Below, one piece after another: positions 1-7,412 of a stretch of DNA of 21,862 bases. The stretch covers positions 1 to 21,862 of the forward strand of contig JBKBXU010000032.1 in NCBI GenBank assembly GCA_046313675.1, written 5' to 3'. The translations under genes and the position numbers were made by a program. The notes below the pieces were generated by a model. It did not search any database. It worked only from the letters and a program-made list of their open reading frames with translations, and was not told the origin of the DNA. Each line of letters starts with the position of its first letter. The stretch's first letter is position 1. Source of the DNA: JBKBXU01 sp046313675. GTDB lineage: Bacteria; Bacteroidota; Bacteroidia; Cytophagales; Cytophagaceae.

Positions 1-1215
1 GCTGAAAAAGCAGGCATCCTTAAGCCTGGTGGGACAATTATTGAAGGAACTTCCGGGAATACCGGCATGGGACTCGCCTTGGCTGCTATCTCCAAAGGCT
101 ATAAATGTATTTTTACAACTACAGATAAACAGTCTCAGGAAAAAATTGATGTCTTAAGGGCACTTGGGGCAGAAGTAATCGTGTGCCCAACCAATGTGGC
201 ACCTACAGATCCAAGATCGTACTACTGTACTGCTGCTAAGTTAAATAAGGAGATACCAAATTCTTTTTATCCAAATCAATACGATAACCTTTCCAATACA
301 GCAGCGCATTATGAAACTACCGGCCCGGAAATCTGGAAAGATACCGAAGGTAAGATTACACATTTCGCAGCAGGAGTTGGCACAGGAGGAACTATGTGTG
401 GTGTATCGAAATACTTAAAAGAGCAGAATTCGGGTGTCGTATCCGTGGGAATTGATACTTATGGTTCTGTATTTAAGAAATATAAAGAAACCGGAATATT
501 TGATTCCAATGAAATATATCCCTATAGTACTGAGGGTATTGGGGAAGACATTTTGCCGAAAAATGTAAATTTCGACCTTATTGATATATTTGTAAAGGTT
601 ACCGATAAAGATGCTGCCGTAATGACGAGAAGACTGGCTCGGGAAGAGGGCTTGTTTGTAGGTTGGTCATCAGGTTCTGCTGTTTATGGAGCTATTGAAT
701 ACGCCAGAGAGCATATGAAAAAAGATGATGTTATGGTGGTGATTTTACCTGATCATGGTACGCGTTATCTTGCAAAGGTGTACAATGATAACTGGATGAA
801 GTCACACGGATACATAGAGTCCGGAAAATTTGCCACTGCCAGAGACATTATATCCAACAGAAAAGGAGGAAACGGAAATCTTATTACAATTAAGTCTATA
901 GATACCATTGGAAATGCTATTACTCAATTAAACCAATCAGGGATATCTCAAATACCGGTTACCGAAGGCGATGCTATAGTAGGTAGCCTAACGGATTCCA
1001 AGGTGTTGAAACGACTTATAGAAGATCCCGCATTGAAAGAGAAGCCTGTCTCTGAAATAATGGATTCGCCTTTTACTTTTGTAGGCTTAGATAATACACT
1101 GGATGTTTTATCGTCATTAATTACGAAAGAAAATTCAGCCTTATTAGTTAGGGATGACAAAAATGATATACATATTATCACGCAATCGGATCTCCTGATG
1201 TCCATTGGTAAATAA
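1..1215 (+). CDS. Cystathionine beta-synthase, C-terminal part (5' end outside the window)
   Basis: PLP-dependent enzyme that condenses serine (or acetylserine) with homocysteine or sulfide. The frame is open from base 1, and 404 residues are visible. The PLP-phosphate/substrate loop EGTSGNTGMG is at residues 15-24; the PLP lysine must lie upstream of the window. The GVGTGGTMCG loop and the SSGSAVYGA segment follow, then PDHGTRYLAKVYNDNWM, which matches the end of the catalytic domain of true cystathionine beta-synthases rather than short cysteine synthases. The last ~120 residues form a CBS-domain pair (regulatory Bateman module; ISQIPVTEGDAIVGSLTD in the first, LLVRDDKNDIHIITQSDLL in the second). 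Full-length relatives are about 455 residues, so roughly 50 are missing. A cysteine synthase with CBS domains is the alternative. The gene ends in a strong terminator. Confidence 0.88.
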   Translation, partial: AEKAGILKPGGTIIEGTSGNTGMGLALAAISKGYKCIFTTTDKQSQEKIDVLRALGAEVIVCPTNVAPTDPRSYYCTAAKLNKEIPNSFYPNQYDNLSNTAAHYETTGPEIWKDTEGKITHFAAGVGTGGTMCGVSKYLKEQNSGVVSVGIDTYGSVFKKYKETGIFDSNEIYPYSTEGIGEDILPKNVNFDLIDIFVKVTDKDAAVMTRRLAREEGLFVGWSSGSAVYGAIEYAREHMKKDDVMVVILPDHGTRYLAKVYNDNWMKSHGYIESGKFATARDIISNRKGGNGNLITIKSIDTIGNAITQLNQSGISQIPVTEGDAIVGSLTDSKVLKRLIEDPALKEKPVSEIMDSPFTFVGLDNTLDVLSSLITKENSALLVRDDKNDIHIITQSDLLMSIGK

Positions 1216-1234
1216 ATTTCCACCACATTGAATT

Positions 1235-1264
1235 AACTCTCTGGTTTTGCCGGAGAGTTTTTTT
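1235..1264 (+). terminator. Rho-independent terminator of the cystathionine beta-synthase gene
   Basis: AACTCTC at 1235-1241 pairs with GAGAGTT at 1253-1259. The stem is extended inward by a T-G wobble and GG/CC, leaving a 5-nt loop (TTTTG), and it runs straight into seven Ts at 1258-1264. It lies 20 bp after the stop codon. Confidence 0.88.
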
Positions 1265-1407
1265 ATGCTTTCCGCATTTATCCTTCTATAGTTCTTTACT
1301 CATAGTAGAATTTTTATGGTTAAGTGGTATTTTTTTATATTTTTGGGAATACCCTTCATATCCTTTCCGGATTTGAATTTTTATTATATATTATCTAAGA
1401 AGAGCTC

Positions 1408-4400
1408 ATGAGTGCAGAACTTAAAAAAATCGACCGACTTTTAGTTGCCAACCGGGGTGAGATCGCCATACGTGTTTTTCGTGCCGCATCAGAACTAAAA
1501 ATTCCTACTATTGCCATCTATACCTATGAAGATCGTTATTCGCTTCATCGCTATAAAGCAGATGAGGCATATCAGATTGGGAAAGATGATGAACCTCTGA
1601 AGCCTTATTTGGATATTGAAAAAATAATAAAGATAGCTAAACGCCATAAAGCAGATGCAATTCATCCGGGTTATGGATTCTTGTCTGAAAACGTGGCATT
1701 TGCCCGTAGGTGTCGTGAGGAAGGAATTATTTTTGTCGGCCCTGAGCCGGAGGTAATGGAAGCACTCGGAGACAAAGTTGCCGGGAAGAAAATGGCAATT
1801 AAGGCAGGAGTGCCGGTTATAGAAGACAGCAAAGTTAATCTTTCAGATTTAGAAACGGCCAAAGCAGAAGCAAGTCGTATCGGGTATCCTTTAATGATTA
1901 AGGCGGCTTCAGGTGGCGGTGGACGCGGTATGCGAGTGGTAAAAAATGACTTTGAATTGGAACGTTCCCTGTTGGATGCACGTGCAGAAGCCCGCAAGGC
2001 ATTTGGAGACGATACGGTTTTTTTAGAAAAATTTATCGATAATCCTAAGCACATCGAAGTGCAGTTGATGGGTGATAATTATGGTAACATTGTTCATTTA
2101 TTTGAAAGAGACTGCTCTGTGCAGCGAAGGTTTCAGAAAGTTGTGGAAGTCGCCCCTTGTCCGGTTTTAAAGGCAGAAACCAAACAAAAGATTTATGATT
2201 ATGCACTGGCAATAGCCAGATTGGTGAATTATAATAATGTTGGAACGGTAGAATTTCTGGTTGACAAAGAGGAGAATATATTTTTTATAGAAGTAAATCC
2301 CCGCATACAGGTAGAGCATACCATCACCGAAGAGATTACTAATATAGACATAGTACGTTCTCAAATATTAATTGCTAAAGGACATAAGTTGTCTGATAAT
2401 TGTATTTTTATAAATGAGCAGGAAGATATTAAAGCTAACGGTTTTGCCGTGCAATGCAGGGTTACTACAGAAGATCCGGTTAATAATTTCAAGCCGGATT
2501 ATGGGACCATTATTGCATATAGAAATGCAGGAGGTTTTGGCATTCGCCTTGATGAAGGTAGTTCCTACCCGGGTGTGAAGATTTCCCCATTTTTTGACTC
2601 CATGCTCGTAAAGGTTTCCGCCTCCGGCAGGACACTGAGAGGAGCGAGTGAGAGACTCCACAGAACGTTAAGAGAATTTAGAATTCGGGGAGTTAAGACA
2701 AATATTGGTTTTTTAGAAAATGTAATCAGTCATCCTGAGTTTACCAAAGGTGAGGCAAGAGTTAATTTTATTCCGGATCATCCGGAGCTGTTTCGGATTT
2801 CAAGAAAATTCGACAGGGGGACAAAAGCATTATTATACCTTGCCAGTGTTAGTGTCAACGGAAATCCGGATGTAAAAAATCCTGATCCTAAAAAAGTGTT
2901 CCGCACACCTGTTATTCCTGATTATGATAAGTTCGGGCCATTTCCTGATGGGAGCCGTCAAAAACTAAAAAATTTGGGCAGAGATGGATTTGTGAAATGG
3001 CTGAAGGAAACGAAGGAAATTCAATTTACCGACACAACCTTTCGTGATGCACATCAATCCTTGCTGGCAACCAGAATGCGTACCAAGGATATGCTACTGG
3101 TAGCTGAAAGTTTCTCGAAAAACCATCCTGAAGTGTTTTCTATGGAAGTCTGGGGTGGTGCCACCTTTGATGTTGCCTTAAGGTTTCTTCACGAATGTCC
3201 CTGGAAACGACTTCAGTTATTGAGGGAAGCTATTCCGAATATACTGTTTCAAATGCTGATTAGGGGTTCAAATGCCATAGGATACAAGGCCTACCCTGAT
3301 AATCTTATTGAAAAGTTTATTGAAAAAGCCGGAGAGAATGGCATTGATATTTTCCGGATTTTTGATTCTCTCAATTGGGTGGAAGCTATGAAGATTAGTA
3401 TTAAAGCAGTCAGGGAACGTACAGAAGGTATTGCTGAAGCCGCCATTGGTTATACCGGTGATATTCTTAACCCGGAGAATAAAAAATATACTTTGCAATA
3501 TTATCTTGATATGGCCAGGCAGTTGGAAGATGAAGGCGCGCATATCCTTGCAATTAAAGACATGGCCGGACTTTTGAAGCCATACTCAACTGAGATATTA
3601 ATAAAAGAGTTGAAAAAAGCGGTTGATTTACCAATTCATCTTCATACACATGATACTTCCTCTATTCAGTCTGCAACCTATCTGAAGGCGATAGAAGCTG
3701 GGGTAGATGTAATTGATGTTGCTGTGGGATCCATGTCCGGATTGACATCTCAACCCAATTTTAATTCTATGGTGGCCATGCTTCAAGGGCATGAAAGAGA
3801 GCTGAATTTAAATCTGAAAGGACTAAATAAGTATTCAAACTATTGGGAAGATGTGCGAGAATATTACTATCCTTTTGAATCCGGGCTTAAAGCAGGAAAT
3901 GCAGAAGTTTATACCCATGAAATTCCCGGGGGGCAATATTCAAACCTTCGTCCTCAGGCCGAATCTCTGGGCCTTGGCCATCAATTTGAAAGGATAAAAA
4001 AGAATTATACGGAAGTAAACAAACTCTTTGGTGATATCGTGAAGGTAACTCCAAGCTCCAAAGTAGTGGGAGACATGGCTATGTTTATGACCTCAAATAA
4101 TTTAACTCCGGAGGATGTCCTTGAAAGGGGTAAATACCTGTCCTTTCCGGAATCGGTTATTAATTTTTTCAAAGGTGAACTTGGGCAACCCTATGGAGGA
4201 TTCCCTAAAGAACTTCAGGAGATAATACTGAAGGACGAAAAGCCTTTCACCGGCAGGCCGAATGAGCGTTTGGCGCCAGTAGATTTTGATGTTGAATTTA
4301 AAGAATTTCAGGATAAGTTTGGTGCCCATTATTCATTTTTGGATTATTTATCCTATAAGATGTATCCAAAAGTTTTTGAGGCTTATTACCATCACCACGA

Positions 4401-4857
4401 ACAATTTGGTGACGTATCTATAATACCTACTCCGGCATTTTTCTATGGATTGAAAAATAATGAAGAGATTCTTATTAAAATTTCCAGTGGCAAGAAAATT
4501 ATCGTAAAAATGCTGTATATTTCGGAACCCGATGATATGGGCATGCGTACTGTATCGTTTGAATTGAATGGACAGACACGAAGGGTTCAGGTAAAGGATA
4601 CATCAGTTCAGGCGTCCAAGCCTACACATAGGAAAGCAGAGAGGGATAAGGAAATTGGATCGCCTCTTCAGGGTAGGATAGGTGCATTAATGGTAAAACA
4701 GGGAGATTTGGTACAGGAAAATGCACCTCTCTTTGTAATAGAAGCTATGAAGATGGAGACCACAATTACCTGTAATTTTGTAGGAAAAGTGAAGGCCATC
4801 TTTTTATCAGAAGGTGAAATGGTTGAGCAAGATGACCTTGTTCTTGAAATTGAGTAA
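1408..4857 (+). CDS. pyc: Pyruvate carboxylase
   Basis: Biotin enzyme that carboxylates pyruvate to oxaloacetate with ATP and bicarbonate, refilling the TCA cycle. At 1149 aa it has the usual length of the single-chain enzyme. Domains in order: biotin carboxylase (about 1-460) with the ATP-grasp glycine-rich loop K165-AASGGGGRGM, ERDCSVQRRFQK at about 233-244 and FIEVNPRIQVEH; carboxyltransferase barrel (about 530-810) starting at TDTTFRDAHQS (metal-ligand Asp542), with carboxylatable Lys717 in AIKDMAG and metal ligands H746 and H748 in HLHTHD; the PYC-specific/tetramerisation region; and a C-terminal biotinyl domain with EAMKMET, biotin on Lys1115, 34 residues from the end as expected. All key residues are present. 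A TATTTTTG box at 1338-1345 could be its promoter, but no good -33 element precedes it. Confidence 0.97.
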   Translation: MSAELKKIDRLLVANRGEIAIRVFRAASELKIPTIAIYTYEDRYSLHRYKADEAYQIGKDDEPLKPYLDIEKIIKIAKRHKADAIHPGYGFLSENVAFARRCREEGIIFVGPEPEVMEALGDKVAGKKMAIKAGVPVIEDSKVNLSDLETAKAEASRIGYPLMIKAASGGGGRGMRVVKNDFELERSLLDARAEARKAFGDDTVFLEKFIDNPKHIEVQLMGDNYGNIVHLFERDCSVQRRFQKVVEVAPCPVLKAETKQKIYDYALAIARLVNYNNVGTVEFLVDKEENIFFIEVNPRIQVEHTITEEITNIDIVRSQILIAKGHKLSDNCIFINEQEDIKANGFAVQCRVTTEDPVNNFKPDYGTIIAYRNAGGFGIRLDEGSSYPGVKISPFFDSMLVKVSASGRTLRGASERLHRTLREFRIRGVKTNIGFLENVISHPEFTKGEARVNFIPDHPELFRISRKFDRGTKALLYLASVSVNGNPDVKNPDPKKVFRTPVIPDYDKFGPFPDGSRQKLKNLGRDGFVKWLKETKEIQFTDTTFRDAHQSLLATRMRTKDMLLVAESFSKNHPEVFSMEVWGGATFDVALRFLHECPWKRLQLLREAIPNILFQMLIRGSNAIGYKAYPDNLIEKFIEKAGENGIDIFRIFDSLNWVEAMKISIKAVRERTEGIAEAAIGYTGDILNPENKKYTLQYYLDMARQLEDEGAHILAIKDMAGLLKPYSTEILIKELKKAVDLPIHLHTHDTSSIQSATYLKAIEAGVDVIDVAVGSMSGLTSQPNFNSMVAMLQGHERELNLNLKGLNKYSNYWEDVREYYYPFESGLKAGNAEVYTHEIPGGQYSNLRPQAESLGLGHQFERIKKNYTEVNKLFGDIVKVTPSSKVVGDMAMFMTSNNLTPEDVLERGKYLSFPESVINFFKGELGQPYGGFPKELQEIILKDEKPFTGRPNERLAPVDFDVEFKEFQDKFGAHYSFLDYLSYKMYPKVFEAYYHHHEQFGDVSIIPTPAFFYGLKNNEEILIKISSGKKIIVKMLYISEPDDMGMRTVSFELNGQTRRVQVKDTSVQASKPTHRKAERDKEIGSPLQGRIGALMVKQGDLVQENAPLFVIEAMKMETTITCNFVGKVKAIFLSEGEMVEQDDLVLEIE

Positions 4858-4883
4858 AAATTTACAAATTATTTTATATCGCT

Positions 4884-5006
4884 ATGAAAAGAATTTTAGT
4901 TATAGTGGCAATGTTCTCATTTGTGTTGGCATCCTGTTCTCAACCTTCTCAAACCTGGGCTCCAAAATCCGGGAAGAAGATGAAAAAAGGATACAACCAC
5001 AGGTAA
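4884..5006 (+). CDS. Tiny lipoprotein, 40 aa, unknown function
   Basis: Very short ORF read directly from the sequence: Lys/Arg at positions 2-3, a hydrophobic stretch (ILVIVAMFSFVLA) and a lipobox ending in LASC with Cys18 as the lipidated residue. The mature peptide is only 23 residues, polar then basic (CSQPSQTW, then a PKSGKKMKKGYNHR tail). It starts 26 bp after the pyc stop and is followed 14 bp later by a second small lipoprotein of similar build. No family recognised. The complete signal-peptide plus lipobox pattern argues that it is real despite its size. It is probably anchored in the inner or outer membrane facing the periplasm. Confidence 0.6.
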   Translation: MKRILVIVAMFSFVLASCSQPSQTWAPKSGKKMKKGYNHR

Positions 5007-5020
5007 TTAAACTAAATGCT

Positions 5021-5173
5021 ATGAAAAAGTATTTCCTTTTGCTAATGTTAAGCTTGTCTATAGTGACAATAACCTTTGACTCTTGTACAAGAAAGGCTTC
5101 TAATCATAAGCATAAAAAAGGTAGGCAACAGCCTAAAAAAGGGCCTATGCCTTGTCCAATGAAAGATTGTTAA
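5021..5173 (+). CDS. Small lipoprotein, 50 aa, His/Lys-rich with C-terminal Cys pair
   Basis: Start chosen at the ATG at 5021, because it gives a clean signal peptide: KK at 2-3, a hydrophobic core FLLLMLSLSIVTI, and a lipobox-like FDSC with Cys22. An in-frame ATG at 4814 would run inside pyc and out of register with any signal peptide. The mature part (29 aa) is strongly basic, with HKHKKG at 29-34, PKKGP, and a C-terminal MPCPMKDC holding Cys45 and Cys50. His, Met and Cys side chains could bind metal, but that is inference only. It has the same general plan as the 40-aa lipoprotein just upstream, so the two may be a diverged tandem pair. Function unknown. Confidence 0.6.
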   Translation: MKKYFLLLMLSLSIVTITFDSCTRKASNHKHKKGRQQPKKGPMPCPMKDC

Positions 5174-5199
5174 GGGCTTTAATAAATTGTCCTTAGTGG

Positions 5200-5230
5200 T
5201 TGTCATAGTCCTTCGGAAATCATATATTTG
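5200..5230 (+). promoter_or_regulatory. Bacteroidetes-type promoter of the cmk-ispH-DUF502 operon
   Basis: TTG at 5200-5202, a 20-bp spacer, and a perfect TAnnTTTG box (TATATTTG, 5223-5230). The cmk ATG at 5235 starts 5 nt after the box, so transcription should begin at or within a few bases of the start codon: a leaderless or nearly leaderless message. Confidence 0.6.
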
Positions 5231-5234
5231 ATAT

Positions 5235-5939
5235 ATGAAGAAAATTATCATAGCGTTGGACGGGTTTTCTGCGTGTGGTAAAAGTACCACAGCCAAAATG
5301 GTGGCTTCCCGTTTAGGGTATGGCTACATTGATACCGGCGCTATGTATAGGGCTACAACGCTTTATTTTCATCAGCAATATATTAACCTTACCAACCCTA
5401 AAGCCATTAGCAAGGCTTTGGAAGATATCCAAATTGGATTCATATACAATCCTAAACTCGAAAGGAATGAAATTTACCTTAATGGCCTGAACGTTGAGGA
5501 TGAAATCCGCAAGATGTACATTACAGAAAAGGTCAGCGAGGTGAGTGCTTTGCCTGAAGTAAGGTATTGTATGGTTTCTCAACAGAAGAAAATGGCAAAA
5601 AAAAGAGGGGTGGTGATGGACGGAAGAGATATAGGGACGGAGGTTTTTCCTGATGCAGAATTAAAGATATTTATGGTGGCTGATCTTCAGATTCGGGCAT
5701 ATCGCAGGCAACAGGAACTTTTGCATCAAAAACAGGTTGTAGACTTAGATGTTATTGTAGCAAACCTGTCAAAAAGGGATCACCTTGATACTACTCGTAC
5801 AGAGGGGCCTTTAAGAAGAGCTGAAGATGCTTACATGATCGATACCACATTTATGACTATAGATGAACAAGTAGATTACATTCTCAATCTTGCAACAGGT
5901 AAAATAATTGAGGATTACCACCGAATGCTAATGATGTAG
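5235..5939 (+). CDS. cmk: Cytidylate kinase
   Basis: Phosphorylates CMP and dCMP to the diphosphates with ATP; cytoplasmic nucleotide salvage and DNA precursor supply. 234 aa, the usual size. The P-loop is at residues 9-18 (DGFSACGKST; Lys16 and Ser17 bind phosphate). YIDTGAMYR is the conserved nucleotide-binding/lid segment seen in all CMP kinases, MDGRDIGTEVFPDAELKIF is the central motif, and KRDHLDTTR-EGPLRRAEDA contains the arginines that contact phosphates. First gene of an operon: ispH starts 2 nt after its stop. A good promoter lies just upstream, and the start codon is fixed by both the P-loop distance and that promoter. Confidence 0.95.
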   Translation: MKKIIIALDGFSACGKSTTAKMVASRLGYGYIDTGAMYRATTLYFHQQYINLTNPKAISKALEDIQIGFIYNPKLERNEIYLNGLNVEDEIRKMYITEKVSEVSALPEVRYCMVSQQKKMAKKRGVVMDGRDIGTEVFPDAELKIFMVADLQIRAYRRQQELLHQKQVVDLDVIVANLSKRDHLDTTRTEGPLRRAEDAYMIDTTFMTIDEQVDYILNLATGKIIEDYHRMLMM

Positions 5940-5941
5940 AG

Positions 5942-6838
5942 ATGAACGTTACGATTGATAAAAATTCCGGATACTGTTTTGGAGTAGAATTTGCCATACA
6001 AATGGCAGAAGATGAAATGCAAAATGGCGATAAATTATATTGCCTGGGTGATATAGTTCACAACAGCATGGAAGTCCAACGACTTACAGAAAAAGGGCTT
6101 CGGATAATTGAGCGGGATGAATTGAAAGAATTGAGAGATTGTAAAGTCTTGATCAGGGCTCATGGTGAGCCACCTGAAACATATAAGATCGCATTAGCGA
6201 ATAATATTGAATTGGTAGATGCGTCCTGTCCTGTAGTGTTAAAATTGCAGAATCGTGTTAAGCATTCGTATGATAAAATGCATGACAAGAATGGGCAAAT
6301 TGTAATTTATGGACAGAATGGCCATGCAGAAGTAGTAGGCCTGGCAGGTCAAACCTGTAACGAAGCCATTATAATTACCTCAGAGGCTGACCTTGATAAA
6401 ATTGATTTTTCCAGGCCTGTAACATTATATAGTCAGACAACCAAAAGCACAAAAGGTTTTTATCATCTTAAAGAGAAAATTGAAGAAAGGTTAGCTGCAT
6501 CCGGTGGAGAGGTGACGCCTGAGTTTGATTACAATGACAGTATTTGTCGCCAGGTTTCCAACCGAGAGCCACAACTCCAACGGTTTTCTCAGGAACATGA
6601 TGTTATAATTTTTGTGAGTGGCAAAAAGAGTTCAAATGGTAAAGCACTTTTTGGTGTTTGTTCTAATGAAAATAAAAGAAGCTATTTTGTCGAAAATGAA
6701 ACTGAGCTACAGAGTGAATGGTTCCTCCCAGGGGGCTCAGTAGGGATTTGCGGGGCTACTTCCACGCCCATGTGGCTTATGCAGAAGGTTTCGGATTATA
6801 TCCAACAATTGATGGTTCATTCATCAGCAGAATTATAA
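5942..6838 (+). CDS. ispH: 4-hydroxy-3-methylbut-2-enyl diphosphate reductase
   Basis: Last step of the MEP (non-mevalonate) isoprenoid pathway: reduces HMBPP to IPP and DMAPP with an iron-sulfur cluster. 298 aa, typical. The three cluster cysteines are Cys12 in SGYCFGVEFA, Cys96 in VDASCPVV and Cys202 in SICRQVSNR. Other family marks are LGDIVHNSMEV near the N-terminus, IRAHGEPPE, YGQNGHAEVVGLAGQ (substrate-binding His) and the C-terminal GATSTPMWLM. It lies 2 nt after cmk and 3 nt before the DUF502 gene, so it is clearly cotranscribed. A second gene of the same pathway, dxr, lies 13 kb away in this window. Confidence 0.96.
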   Translation: MNVTIDKNSGYCFGVEFAIQMAEDEMQNGDKLYCLGDIVHNSMEVQRLTEKGLRIIERDELKELRDCKVLIRAHGEPPETYKIALANNIELVDASCPVVLKLQNRVKHSYDKMHDKNGQIVIYGQNGHAEVVGLAGQTCNEAIIITSEADLDKIDFSRPVTLYSQTTKSTKGFYHLKEKIEERLAASGGEVTPEFDYNDSICRQVSNREPQLQRFSQEHDVIIFVSGKKSSNGKALFGVCSNENKRSYFVENETELQSEWFLPGGSVGICGATSTPMWLMQKVSDYIQQLMVHSSAEL

Positions 6839-6841
6839 AGT

Positions 6842-7405
6842 ATGAAAAAAATCCTGAAGTATTTTTTGCAGGGCCTCTTGTTTGTTATTCCAGTAGGCAT
6901 TACACTTTTTATTATTTATACTGCTATTAGTTGGATTGACAGTCTCATCCCTAAGCTTTTTGATGTTGAATTATATCCTGGTGCAGGGCTTGTTTTTGTA
7001 TTGGTGATTATTACCACTATCGGATACCTTGGCTCTACCTTAATAGCTAAGCCTGCTTTTATAATTCTTGAAGCGGCAATATATAAGCTTCCTTTAATTA
7101 ATTTGATCTATTCTTCAGTTAAGGATTTTATTGGAGCATTTGTTGGAGAAAAGAAGAGGTTTAACCAACCTGTATTGGTGAAAATTAATAAGGATTTTGA
7201 TATTTACAGAGTCGGTTTTTTAACACAAGCGGATCTTAAAAATCTTGACCTTACCGATATGGTTGCAGTATATTTTCCTCACTCTTATAATATATCCGGA
7301 AACCTTACGCTGGTACCTAAAGACCATATCATCATTTTGAATGCTCCTAGTTCCGAAGTAATGAAATTTATTGTTTCAGGCGGTGTTTCCGGATTGAATT
7401 ATTAA
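6842..7405 (+). CDS. DUF502 family inner-membrane protein
   Basis: 187 aa with two hydrophobic segments near the N-terminus (about 8-30, LQGLLFVIPVGITLFIIYTA, and 47-70), followed by a soluble domain. The order of marks matches DUF502: a G-x-x-F-V-I-P-x-x-I-T start, a central PGAGLVFVLVIITTIGYLGS, then KLPLINLIYSSVKDF (the family's P-L-I-x-x-I-Y-S-S-V-K element) and VLVKINKDFDIYRVGFLTQ. Biochemical function unknown; members are envelope proteins. Third gene of the cmk operon (3-nt gap from ispH). It converges on the mutase gene with only 7 nt between the stop codons. Confidence 0.85.
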   Translation: MKKILKYFLQGLLFVIPVGITLFIIYTAISWIDSLIPKLFDVELYPGAGLVFVLVIITTIGYLGSTLIAKPAFIILEAAIYKLPLINLIYSSVKDFIGAFVGEKKRFNQPVLVKINKDFDIYRVGFLTQADLKNLDLTDMVAVYFPHSYNISGNLTLVPKDHIIILNAPSSEVMKFIVSGGVSGLNY

Positions 7406-7412
7406 TGTTTTT

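Noticed and set aside
1671..2054. Antisense ORF inside pyruvate carboxylase (and similar antisense ORFs in the mutase, degP and GH3 genes)
   Set aside because: Shadow frames of well-conserved coding sequence, with no start context, signal or family of their own.
4814..5020. N-terminal extension of the 50-aa lipoprotein back into pyc
   Set aside because: It would overlap pyc in another frame and bury the signal peptide in mid-protein; the ATG at 5021 gives a normal lipoprotein.
6718..6930. 70-codon ORF across the ispH-DUF502 junction
   Set aside because: Out of frame with both genes, whose conserved motifs (GATSTPMWLM, and the DUF502 start) lie in the other frames.
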